A stretch of 64,000 bases of DNA from a virus, in the IMG/VR virus record IMGVR_UViG_3300025636_000001, positions 52,878-116,877 of that record, one strand, 5' to 3'. The translations under genes were made by a program, and so were the position numbers. Each line of letters begins with the position of its first letter. Position 1 is the stretch's first letter. The notes under the pieces are model-generated. The model had not been told where the DNA came from, ran no database searches, and saw nothing but the letters and a program-made list of their open reading frames with translations. Below are positions 36,146-43,803 of the stretch, piece by piece.

Positions 36146-36697
36146 TTAACATCCAATTGTTTTACAAGATATTTTTTGCAGTCTTTTTTTAGCATAATCA
36201 TATAAATCCATTCCTTCCCCAGGACTGTTACAATATTCAACTTTAGCTATAGCTGCATCAATTAATGTTCTAATATATTTCATTTCATTAATTAAATCTT
36301 TTCTTTCACTATGTGGTTCACAATCATTTACATCAATGTGACATAATGTTTCATAATATAACTTTAAAAGATTTGTAGTTCTAAGATGATTGTATTCAAC
36401 ATAAACTTTATTAGTTGGTGCTACACTATACTTAATAATGTAAATACCATCGGCTAATGCAGTTCTCATATCACCACAATTTTCAGTTTGTGTTCCTAAT
36501 AAACAACCATTTAAGTTAAGATTAAAATTAGGGTTTAATTTAATCAGTACAGGAACCGTATAACCAGGACTAGTTATTAATAATTCTCCACAGTCAATAT
36601 TTAATTGTTCAACGTATTGACTTGTATCTTTGATGCTTAAAATTTCACAATTAGAAACTGCAGGTAATTCTAAACTTAATATATGTTTGCTTGCCAT
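36146..36697 (-). CDS. Conserved virion-region protein, 183 aa
   Basis: The N-terminal half is beta-rich with Cys (VSNCEILSIKDTSQYVEQLN, TVPVLIKLNPNFNLNLNGC); the middle has ADGIYIIKYSVAPTNKVYVE followed by YNHLRTTNLLKLYYETLCHI; the C-terminus is helical and ends KTIGC. I recall this layout in Bacteroidota phage structural proteins but cannot name its place in the virion. A promoter-like motif lies 36 bases upstream, and it follows the terminator of the 403-residue gene, so it starts a new transcription unit leading into the fibre genes. Confidence 0.78.
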   Translation of the reverse strand: MASKHILSLELPAVSNCEILSIKDTSQYVEQLNIDCGELLITSPGYTVPVLIKLNPNFNLNLNGCLLGTQTENCGDMRTALADGIYIIKYSVAPTNKVYVEYNHLRTTNLLKLYYETLCHIDVNDCEPHSERKDLINEMKYIRTLIDAAIAKVEYCNSPGEGMDLYDYAKKRLQKISCKTIGC

Positions 36698-36732
36698 ATC
36701 AATCTTATTATAATATAGTTATATTACTATAT

Positions 36733-36746
36733 ATATAATATACAAA
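36733..36746 (-). promoter_or_regulatory. Late promoter-like motif before the 183-aa gene
   Basis: The minus strand reads TTTGTATATTATATAT, a full match to the recurring motif, 36 bases before the ATG at 36697 and immediately after a terminator. Confidence 0.65.
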
Positions 36747-36764
36747 AAAAAGCTGATATTTTGA

Positions 36765-36799
36765 AATAAAAAAAGGCAGGAGATTTACCCCTGCCTTTT
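36765..36799 (-). terminator. Intrinsic terminator after the 403-aa protein
   Basis: On the minus strand AAAGGCAGG pairs with CCTGCCTTT (9 bp, 36772-36798, 9-base loop) followed by seven T. It lies 24 bases after the stop at 36822. Confidence 0.92.
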
Positions 36800-36821
36800 A
36801 TATTAAAAACTTTTATTAATC

Positions 36822-38033
36822 TTATTGATCAATAGAATCTTCTCTTTCAATTGGATTACCTGATGCATTTGCAGCAGCTACTAAAATATCCAATAAAGCT
36901 TCCACTTCACCTTGAGTTGTAGTATCATCACACTTAACAAAGATTTCATATACATATTGATCATTATCAAATACGCTAGTTGCATTGTTTAAACGTGGTA
37001 CACTGTGTTGTACATAGTATGTTTTATAAAGAGCAGAACGGTCTACTGCAGAAATTACTTCTTCAGAACCTTCAATCTCACGCATACGTACAGCATCTAC
37101 ATTACCTTGGTGATAAGGAGCTTGACCGTAAGACTCAGTTAAAAGAATATTTCTCAATACGCTTTCACCTGTTTTTTGTTGCATTGTACCTGGAGTAGTT
37201 ACTACATCTCCACAGTCATTACAAGGATTTCCGCTTTCATCCATAATAGATCCTATTAATTGAATAGGTTCTTTTCCAAAGTAATCACGTGTGTCAAAAG
37301 AACAATCACCAAATTTAGTGTCAACATAAGCACCTATAAAAGTTACAGTAGCTGATACTTCATCACTAATTGGATCAACAGAAGGAGTATAAGTTCCATC
37401 TAACACTTCTTCAATTGTATAAGTAGTTGTTACAGCAGAACCTGAAGCACTTGAAGTAACAGAAACACCACCACCTGCAGCTTCTTTAACAAAAGGTTCA
37501 ATGATTGGATCAGCCAATAACATTTTAGCTGCTTCAGCAATAGCTAATGCAGGATCAATAAATTCTTGACCATCTTCACAACAAACACCAGCAGAATCAC
37601 CGATAGCATAAGCATTATGATTTAAAAAACGTAAAGCAGGAGCACCTTTAACATCCAATCTCATCATAAGAGATGATCCACATGGTGCACATTTAGGTCC
37701 TACAGAAATAGCAACAGTTGCAGAAGTAGCATCAACACAGCTAGATTCCCACACTCTTGTTAAGTATTTAGGATTAATTCCTTTAGATTTTACAGATTCA
37801 GCGTAACCACCGTGAAATTTATTCCCACCAATAGTATCACTATTGTGTAAAGAACCTTGTACAAGGTACGCTAATCCTGGTTTTGGGAAAGCACCAGTTG
37901 CATGAGCAGTCCAGTCTTTTCCATCAACTAATGCTAATTGACCAGCAGCCAACGCAGAAGTTTTTGTTCCATTAGCAGCAGAAGCATCTGTTGCTAAAAA
38001 GCTTTTATAAAAAGCATGATTAAAATAAGCCAT
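36822..38033 (-). CDS. Abundant-type virion protein (possible capsid decoration or major auxiliary), 403 aa
   Basis: MAYFNHAFYKSFLATDASAA begins a soluble, Gly/Ala/Ser-rich protein with ten or so Cys, including CAPCGSS, GVCCEDG and NPCNDCGD. A long helical segment (FIDPALAIAEAAKMLLADPI) lies in the middle and the C-terminal third is beta-like. It is the only gene between a promoter-like motif with a leader hairpin and a strong terminator, and so is made on its own transcript, as expected for a major virion component. No family could be named; a head-decoration or major auxiliary protein is the best guess from position between capsid and fibre genes. Confidence 0.82.
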   Translation of the reverse strand: MAYFNHAFYKSFLATDASAANGTKTSALAAGQLALVDGKDWTAHATGAFPKPGLAYLVQGSLHNSDTIGGNKFHGGYAESVKSKGINPKYLTRVWESSCVDATSATVAISVGPKCAPCGSSLMMRLDVKGAPALRFLNHNAYAIGDSAGVCCEDGQEFIDPALAIAEAAKMLLADPIIEPFVKEAAGGGVSVTSSASGSAVTTTYTIEEVLDGTYTPSVDPISDEVSATVTFIGAYVDTKFGDCSFDTRDYFGKEPIQLIGSIMDESGNPCNDCGDVVTTPGTMQQKTGESVLRNILLTESYGQAPYHQGNVDAVRMREIEGSEEVISAVDRSALYKTYYVQHSVPRLNNATSVFDNDQYVYEIFVKCDDTTTQGEVEALLDILVAAANASGNPIEREDSIDQ

Positions 38034-38066
38034 TTTTTCAAAAATTTAAATTTAACAAATATATAA

Positions 38067-38097
38067 TTGTGCGTCATTGCACATATATAATATACAA
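38067..38097 (-). promoter_or_regulatory. Late promoter-like motif plus leader hairpin before the 403-aa gene
   Basis: On the minus strand TTGTATATTATATAT (38085-38097 core) is followed directly by a small hairpin (TGTGC/GCACA, 38068-38083) at the presumed 5' end of the mRNA. The ATG at 38033 is 34 bases further on, in a leader ending AATTTAAATTTTTGAAAA. Confidence 0.6.
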
Positions 38098-38117
38098 TAT
38101 TTCTTTTAATTTACCAA

Positions 38118-38594
38118 TTAACTAAGAAATAATAATTTATACTTAGCAGAATTAATTTCATCTTTGATAAGATCTAAATTATTAACCACTTCTGAATGAG
38201 GTATCACATTTTGAGCCTCAGCTACTTTGGAGGATAACATTCTTAAATATTCTACAGCACCTTCTACACTTGTTAAAGTAACAGGAGCCTTATCTGGATA
38301 GTTGAGTATTACCTCACAAGCACCTTGATAACCTTCTGCTACTGTATCAATAAGATCTGGTAATGCATCATATATTTCATTTAATGCTTTATGTTGTGCA
38401 TAAGAACCCTCACCTGTTACTTGTAAATGTAGTTTATGAAAACTAGTTCTAGCATTCATAACTTCAACAACTAAATCTGCAGTTAAAGCATCAATTTGTT
38501 TCATCTCTGAAGATCTTTCCATTGTAGCTTTTTTTACAGAAGGTCTTTTTAATCCTTCAGATCCTTTTGCTTTTAAAGGTCTTTTATATTCCAT
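38118..38594 (-). CDS. Helical virion-region protein, 158 aa
   Basis: A basic N-terminus (MEYKRPLKAKGSEGLKRPSV) is followed by an almost wholly helical protein with amphipathic segments (QIDALTADLVVEVMNARTSF, VTLTSVEGAVEYLRMLSSKV). It begins 2 bases after the 233-residue ring-type gene and ends before the next promoter. The helical bundle pattern resembles small ferritin-like (Dps-type) bundles: the helix with SFHKLHLQVTGEGSYAQHKA is suggestive of the Dps start, but metal ligands are not clear enough to claim it. Confidence 0.75.
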   Translation of the reverse strand: MEYKRPLKAKGSEGLKRPSVKKATMERSSEMKQIDALTADLVVEVMNARTSFHKLHLQVTGEGSYAQHKALNEIYDALPDLIDTVAEGYQGACEVILNYPDKAPVTLTSVEGAVEYLRMLSSKVAEAQNVIPHSEVVNNLDLIKDEINSAKYKLLFLS

Positions 38595-38596
38595 AA

Positions 38597-39298
38597 TTAA
38601 TTATTTCTTTCAGCATCTTGCTGATTAGTTTGATATTGATTAAAATTTTCAATGTCACCTGCAATTACAGCTGCTGTTTCATCTAATAAAATTTCCACTA
38701 TATCATTTTTAAATTCACATGAAACATCAGCAGTTGTAGTACTTCCATCATAAGGATTTTGACAACCGGCTATTTCAATAAGTACAGGTTGTCTATAGTA
38801 TGTTAAATTAACATCTGTAATATTAAAATCTCTTTTGTATATTCTAATATCATTTCCAATCCAAGTACAATATGTTTCACCCCAATCATAATCAGGCCTC
38901 TTTAAAGGATCTCTCATAAGTAGATCTACATTGGCTTCCTCAGCTAAATAAACTGTCATTGATCTAGGTTGAGGACAACATTCACTGGTAGCAAATGCTG
39001 ATATTCTTTTGAATTCCATATAGTCACCTGGTATAGCTGTTGATTCAAAATAATTATTTGTGGAAAAACCAGGTAACTTGGCTTCTTCTAATAAATTTTG
39101 TAAATCATCAATTCTTCTTTTAGACATTTCATCTCCCTCACGGAACATGTTATTTCCATGTAATTGACGTCTAACCCATTCTATTTGAGCTTTATTAAAA
39201 GCTTCAACTATTTGCCAGCATTCTATATTATCATAGTCATTACTGGCAAGTTTGTTAAGCCTTTGTTTTAATTTAATTTGAAGAGTCTGATTATTCAT
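38597..39298 (-). CDS. Ring/neck-type tail protein, 233 aa
   Basis: The N-terminus LKQRLNKLASNDYDNIECWQ and IVEAFNKAQIEWVRRQLHGN, a middle STAIPGDYMEFKRISAFATS, and a strand-rich IRIYKRDFNITDVNLTYYRQ region match the pattern of conserved crAss-like ring (tail stabilization) proteins. The last 40 residues return to helix and end polar. It is 10 bases after the 338-residue gene and 2 before the 158-residue one, in one operon. Role inferred. Confidence 0.8.
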   Translation of the reverse strand: MNNQTLQIKLKQRLNKLASNDYDNIECWQIVEAFNKAQIEWVRRQLHGNNMFREGDEMSKRRIDDLQNLLEEAKLPGFSTNNYFESTAIPGDYMEFKRISAFATSECCPQPRSMTVYLAEEANVDLLMRDPLKRPDYDWGETYCTWIGNDIRIYKRDFNITDVNLTYYRQPVLIEIAGCQNPYDGSTTTADVSCEFKNDIVEILLDETAAVIAGDIENFNQYQTNQQDAERNN

Positions 39299-39308
39299 TA
39301 TTTATTGT

Positions 39309-40325
39309 TTATGAGTTCCAATATGGTTCAACCTTGGACAATAAACTTAATAATGTATCTTCATTTCCTGGATTTTTTAGATATTCAATTACTTCACTAG
39401 ATCTTTTACCTAGTTTTTCTGAACTATCTATTGTTTCAATCCAACCTGAAGATTTAGGTACTAAAAATCTATAATACAAAGAATCTTTAACTAAAGCTCT
39501 TACTTTAAGATTTTCCATAGAATCTTTAGCAGCATCTAAGAAAGATTGAGCTGCTCTTTTTTTGTTAGATTCTGTACCTTCACCATTTATATACATGTCC
39601 ATATTTTCATACATAATGTCATTAGGTGTTGACTTAGTGTATTGTACACTTTCCACATCAACACTTTTAGCAACATACATTAGCTTAGTAACATCTGTAT
39701 CATACAATTTTTGTAATTCAGATAAAGCTCTATTTCTAAGTTTAGTATATTGTGTTCTTTCACTTATGGTTTCTTCTAATTGATCTAGATAAAATTTAGG
39801 TGCATTAACTGCTTTTTTTGCTTCTTTTAATGTTCTAGCCACCATAGCAAAACCTCCAGCATTAATAGCATAAATTTTAATTAAATCATAAGCATCTTTT
39901 TGTGGATCTAAAAAAACAGGATCATTACCACATCTTAAAGATATTTTAGACCAAAAAGCATCATTATCTGGTTTAAGTAATGTTACTTTATTCCAAAAAT
40001 CTTTATCTTCTACATCTATAACATTAGCAGCTAATTCTGCTTCTAATTGTGCTACAGTATTTCTTATTTCTTTAATCTTAATTTCTTTTTCTCCGGGAGA
40101 CAATTTTTTTACTTCAGGAGCAAACTCATTTAATCCTGTAAGATATCTTTTAACTCCATTCATCTCTAAACATGCTAGAGACTCTTCATGCCAAACACCT
40201 TCATGCAAAGCCATCCCATAATTTTGTAATCCCATATTATCTTTATTAGGATTAAAAAATGGTCTTATTGCAATAGCAGTGTTTTTATTTTGTTGGTACT
40301 TTTCTACAATAGTGTAATCACTCAT
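39309..40325 (-). CDS. Structural protein of unknown position, 338 aa
   Basis: MSDYTIVEKYQQNKNTAIAI opens a soluble protein with a helical central segment (EKEIKIKEIRNTVAQLEAEL) and a helix-rich C-terminus (SERTQYTKLRNRALSELQKL onward). Near residue 25 is NPNKDNMGLQNYGMALHEGV. No enzyme motif is seen. Position between major capsid and ring-type genes suggests a head completion or tail protein. A 16-base perfect palindrome lies 47 bases upstream of its ATG. Confidence 0.78.
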   Translation of the reverse strand: MSDYTIVEKYQQNKNTAIAIRPFFNPNKDNMGLQNYGMALHEGVWHEESLACLEMNGVKRYLTGLNEFAPEVKKLSPGEKEIKIKEIRNTVAQLEAELAANVIDVEDKDFWNKVTLLKPDNDAFWSKISLRCGNDPVFLDPQKDAYDLIKIYAINAGGFAMVARTLKEAKKAVNAPKFYLDQLEETISERTQYTKLRNRALSELQKLYDTDVTKLMYVAKSVDVESVQYTKSTPNDIMYENMDMYINGEGTESNKKRAAQSFLDAAKDSMENLKVRALVKDSLYYRFLVPKSSGWIETIDSSEKLGKRSSEVIEYLKNPGNEDTLLSLLSKVEPYWNS

Positions 40326-40371
40326 TTAATTTGGTTTTAAAAATTAATAATTATTTGTTTTAAACTCAAAG

Positions 40372-40387
40372 GTACATAATTATGTAC
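40372..40387. promoter_or_regulatory. Perfect 16-base palindrome before the 338-aa gene
   Basis: GTACATAATTATGTAC equals its own reverse complement. It lies between the terminator of the 59-residue gene and the ATG at 40325, where a promoter is expected, and on the minus strand it carries a TTGTACATAATTATG form that resembles the recurring motif. It could be a promoter, an operator or both. Confidence 0.5.
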
Positions 40388-40409
40388 AATTTATTATTAA
40401 TATTTCTAA

Positions 40410-40428
40410 AGTCAGGTTATACCTGACT
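40410..40428 (-). terminator. Small hairpin terminator after the 59-aa gene
   Basis: AGTCAGGTATAACCTGACT on the minus strand is a 7-8 bp stem with a tiny loop followed by TTTAG, 22 bases after the stop at 40450. Confidence 0.6.
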
Positions 40429-40449
40429 AAAGTTCTTTGAATTTACAAA

Positions 40450-40629
40450 CTATGCAGGATTTTCAAGACCTGCAACTGTTGCTTTTAAAGCTGCAATTTC
40501 AACTTCTAATTCATTTATTTTTTCAACAAGTACATTATTATGAGCAAATGTTGAAAAACCATGCTCTGATCTTTCGCTTTTTTTAAGCACTGGATCATTT
40601 ACTATTTGTTTTTGTTTTGTTAATGCCAT
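40450..40629 (-). CDS. Small coiled-coil protein, 59 aa
   Basis: A 59-codon gene begins MALTKQKQIVNDPVLKKSER and ends in a heptad-patterned helix (VLVEKINELEVEIAALKATV). It lies between the major capsid gene's terminator and a further hairpin, with an AT-rich leader. The short coiled coil suggests an oligomerising assembly factor or fibre stub, by analogy only. Confidence 0.7.
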   Translation of the reverse strand: MALTKQKQIVNDPVLKKSERSEHGFSTFAHNNVLVEKINELEVEIAALKATVAGLENPA

Positions 40630-40656
40630 TGTTTTAGTATTAAAAGGTTAAAATAA

Positions 40657-40685
40657 AAAGGGAGGAGGTATTAACCCCTCCCTTT
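40657..40685 (-). terminator. Intrinsic terminator after the major capsid gene
   Basis: AAAGGGAGG and CCTCCCTTT pair (9 bp, 11-base loop), followed on the minus strand by TTATTTT. It lies 12 bases after the capsid gene's stop and would limit read-through into the 59-residue gene. Confidence 0.9.
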
Positions 40686-40697
40686 ATATTACAATTC

Positions 40698-42314
40698 TTA
40701 GAATGATCCTCCAGTTACTGGGTTTCTCATTACAATTTTTAATACTTTGGTTGGATCCTTCACCCAAATAGCTGGCATAGTTTGAGTCATATAAACTCTA
40801 TAACCATTAAAGTTACCGCTAGATGCAAAACCTTGAGTTCTTCCCATGTAGTCCATAGTACCATTTTGGTAGAACCACTTAAGTTGATTATCCCAAGATA
40901 ATTTCAATAAGTGAATGTTATCATTTCCATTTTCACTTACATCAAAGATGATAAAGCTATAAGAGCTTAAAGGACGTCCATCAATTAATGGATTCTCAAC
41001 ATCATTAGTATGTAAGTTGTCAAATGCAGGATTCAATACAAATTTAACATTTGCAAGGAAAGGAATAGTAAAGCTTGTATAAGCAAAACCAAAATCTAAA
41101 TCCATACCAGAACCTTTAACTGCACCAATTTCAGAAGCATTTTGAACTAATCCAGAACCATATACTTCATCAGCAATAGCTTTGTTGATTAATTGCATAC
41201 CACCAATACCAGTTTGTACAACTAATTGTCTTTGTGGGTCCGGTCCTTTAAATTCAACTTTACCTTGGTAGAAGTTGTATAATTCAGACTTGAACATGTC
41301 TAAAGTGAAAGAAGACTTGTTGTATACTCTCTTGAAAGAGTTATCCAACTGAGACCATAAACCTACAGATAATCTGATATCATCTGGTCCATCTTGTTTT
41401 ACTTTTCCACCTTTACCCCACATTAAGTAAGTTTCAATGTCATTTGCAATTTTGCTTAAGTGAGCAGCTTCCATATTAGTAACAAACGTTCTTGATAAAC
41501 GTCCATCTTCCATTGCTTCACGTGCACCGGCTTTACCCATTGATGCTACTAATTGCTCAATAGAAGATACAGAAGGATTTCCACTTTCATCAAAGTTTCT
41601 CCAGATTTCTGTTACAGGTACAGTACCGTCAGCATTTAAACCACCTTTGATCATAAGATCAGCACGGCTAGAAATAGAGTAATGTACATGTGCTTCAGCT
41701 CCACCAACAAAGTTGTAAAACTCACGGAATCCAGATCCAGTTTCAATGTCTGAGAATCTTTCACCATACTCACCACGCGCAGAACCTTTTCTAAAGAATT
41801 TAGTTCCTGGTGCTAAATAAGCGTTATCTAATGATACTGCACTATTATTATTTACAAGTTGTACAGTGTAGATAAATCCATCACCTGCAGGGATAATATC
41901 ATCTGCTGTAATGTATAATTCTAAACCATTATACTTGTCATAAGTAATAATGTCACCATGTCCAAAAGCTCTTTTAGACACTTTAATTTTAAAAGTAGTA
42001 CCGTCAATACCTTTTTCATCATTTGCAGGCTCAATGTCTGCAACTACAAAAGGTAGGTCTTGTGCAATTGGCGTTTGCCATTTGTACTCACCACGAGCGT
42101 TATCTACTAAGATTGTGTTCTTTCCACCAAAAGAAGCCATTTGATACAAAGGCATTTCTACCTTCTGGGTCATAGCCCAAAGATCAACTGGTCCCATATC
42201 CATAGGCTCAGAAGATCCAAGCATTTGGGTAAGGTGATAAGAATCAACGTGAGAACTTGCTTTATAAGCAGTATCTCTAAGGAAAATTCCATTGTTTAAT
42301 ACAGGAGTTGCCAT
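40698..42314 (-). CDS. Major capsid protein, 538 aa
   Basis: The protein follows terminase, portal and an acidic head protein in the usual order and is about the length of crAss-like major capsid proteins (HK97 fold). Features include an N-terminal region with AYKASSHVDSYHLTQMLGSS, a long helix-like segment (NMEAAHLSKIANDIETYLMW), and a C-terminal part with LANVKFVLNPAFDNLHTNDV and PAIWVKDPTKVLKIVMRNPV. No protease-cleavable signal is obvious. A strong terminator follows directly. The assignment rests on order, length and resemblance. Confidence 0.88.
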   Translation of the reverse strand: MATPVLNNGIFLRDTAYKASSHVDSYHLTQMLGSSEPMDMGPVDLWAMTQKVEMPLYQMASFGGKNTILVDNARGEYKWQTPIAQDLPFVVADIEPANDEKGIDGTTFKIKVSKRAFGHGDIITYDKYNGLELYITADDIIPAGDGFIYTVQLVNNNSAVSLDNAYLAPGTKFFRKGSARGEYGERFSDIETGSGFREFYNFVGGAEAHVHYSISSRADLMIKGGLNADGTVPVTEIWRNFDESGNPSVSSIEQLVASMGKAGAREAMEDGRLSRTFVTNMEAAHLSKIANDIETYLMWGKGGKVKQDGPDDIRLSVGLWSQLDNSFKRVYNKSSFTLDMFKSELYNFYQGKVEFKGPDPQRQLVVQTGIGGMQLINKAIADEVYGSGLVQNASEIGAVKGSGMDLDFGFAYTSFTIPFLANVKFVLNPAFDNLHTNDVENPLIDGRPLSSYSFIIFDVSENGNDNIHLLKLSWDNQLKWFYQNGTMDYMGRTQGFASSGNFNGYRVYMTQTMPAIWVKDPTKVLKIVMRNPVTGGSF

Positions 42315-42366
42315 AATTGTTAATTGTTATTTAGTTAATTATTATTGTTTATTGTTGTTTTACTTA

Positions 42367-43653
42367 TTAAAACCTTTTAAATATGTTATTGCTTCTTGGT
42401 ATCTTTCTTTTTGTAGAACGTGATTTTGTTTCTTCTTCACGTTGATCTACTCCAAGAGAGGAACCTCCAGCATTAGCTTGCTCAGTCTTTAGCTTTCTTA
42501 CTGTTTTTTCAACACTACTTTGTGCTCCTTTATCCATGATCTTGGACTTATATCCATCAGGATCAGATAACAACCATAGTGCTTCAGAAATTAAAGTATA
42601 GTTTGGTTCTACAAACTGATACTTCTCAAGCAAATGACCTAACAAGTTTGTGTTCTTTCCACTAACAGAAGGGTAATTAGGTTGAACTAATCCGTTATAT
42701 AGCATAGACTGTGTCTTTCTATCAACTTTTAAATCACCCAGTGATCCTTCTTTTAATGTGTTATACACATTCTCCATATACTGTTGAGATGCTTTTTGCT
42801 GTTGTGCTTTACGCATCTCTTGTTCTTCTAGCTTTTTAGCTAAAACTTTTTCTTGCATCTTGTCCAACTTAGGTTTAAATTTCATAGCCTGTTGTTCAAG
42901 CTTTCCTAAATCTTTCCAGATCTCAATCTCTTCAGCAATCTCTTCAGCATTACCGTAGCCTGTTGCTTGCAAGTAGTCACTGATTATAATTTCTTGGTCT
43001 TTTTCTTTGGTAACATCTAAGCTTTTTTTTGTCTCAGCTTCTGCTAACGTAGAAAACAAACCTTTTAAATCTTGACCACCATCAGCTACATAACGTGCAG
43101 CAATTTGGAGTTCTTGTGGTAAACTTTCAAAGAACTGTTTAGGAGTTTCTCTTCTAACCTGATTTGCTTTTTCTTCCAAGTTAGCTTCTATAAGCTCCTG
43201 CCAATCCTTAGCAGAATAATCTGCTAAATCTTTATCATCATCAAAAGGAACAATTTTGTCTTCTTTAATAAGCTTTGAAAAAACATCACTTATACCAGAA
43301 ATCTTTTTTCTTCCTCTTGTTTCTTTTTCTTCTTTCTCTTCTTCTTCTGATGATTCATCATTAAATGCATCTAAAAAATCTTCTGCATCTTTTTTATCAT
43401 CATCACTAATTTCTTTAGACTCTGATTTTTTTTCAGTGTCTTTACTTGCTTCAGCTTCTTTGTCATCCTCCTCTTTATAATCAGGATCTGCAAATGACAT
43501 GTCTACTTTTTCTGGTTTGGTAAATATAGATTTAGGTTTATTTTCTTCAGGTACCGTAACACTTTCTGCTCCGGCTGCACCATCAAATAAGCTATCTAAA
43601 TCAATATCCACTTGAGCTACATTGCTCTCAACTGTTTTACTTTCTGTTGCCAT
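42367..43653 (-). CDS. Acidic head protein, probable scaffold or capsid-assembly factor, 428 aa
   Basis: The first 115 residues are extremely acidic (DDKEAEASKDTEKKSESKEI, DAFNDESSEEEEKEEKETRG), the middle is helical with a long coiled-coil stretch (KLEQQAMKFKPKLDKMQEKV), and the C-terminus is basic (RSTKRKIPRSNNIFKRF). An acidic helical protein with a basic tail between portal and major capsid genes is the usual profile of a scaffold. It has its own promoter-like motif 37 bases upstream, allowing more product than terminase or portal. Confidence 0.82.
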   Translation of the reverse strand: MATESKTVESNVAQVDIDLDSLFDGAAGAESVTVPEENKPKSIFTKPEKVDMSFADPDYKEEDDKEAEASKDTEKKSESKEISDDDKKDAEDFLDAFNDESSEEEEKEEKETRGRKKISGISDVFSKLIKEDKIVPFDDDKDLADYSAKDWQELIEANLEEKANQVRRETPKQFFESLPQELQIAARYVADGGQDLKGLFSTLAEAETKKSLDVTKEKDQEIIISDYLQATGYGNAEEIAEEIEIWKDLGKLEQQAMKFKPKLDKMQEKVLAKKLEEQEMRKAQQQKASQQYMENVYNTLKEGSLGDLKVDRKTQSMLYNGLVQPNYPSVSGKNTNLLGHLLEKYQFVEPNYTLISEALWLLSDPDGYKSKIMDKGAQSSVEKTVRKLKTEQANAGGSSLGVDQREEETKSRSTKRKIPRSNNIFKRF

Positions 43654-43689
43654 AATATTGTTGGTTTTTGTAATTAATCTTTCTTACAT

Positions 43690-43703
43690 ATATAATATAC
43701 AAA
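43690..43703 (-). promoter_or_regulatory. Late promoter-like motif before the scaffold and capsid genes
   Basis: The minus strand reads TTTGTATATTATATATG, a full match to the recurring motif, 37 bases before the ATG at 43653. About 20 bases upstream is a TTTTG element, so a host-type pair of TTTG boxes is also possible here. Confidence 0.62.
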
Positions 43704-43729
43704 ACATTTTCATAAATAAACTTACAAAA

Positions 43730-43757
43730 TGCAAAAAGAATTTGCCATTTTTTGCAG
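43730..43757 (-). terminator. Possible terminator after the portal gene
   Basis: TGCAAAAAA and TTTTTGCA pair around a small loop, and TTTTG follows on the minus strand, about 50 bases after the portal stop. It is AT-rich and so weaker than the other terminators. Confidence 0.45.
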
Positions 43758-43803
43758 TATATAGCTATCTATGTTTTTTTTCTTTTAAAAGTATCTAAAA
43801 AGT

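Noticed and set aside
38118-38594. Dps/ferritin-like assignment for the 158-residue helical protein
   Set aside because: Helical layout is suggestive but the metal ligands are not clearly placed; kept as unknown.
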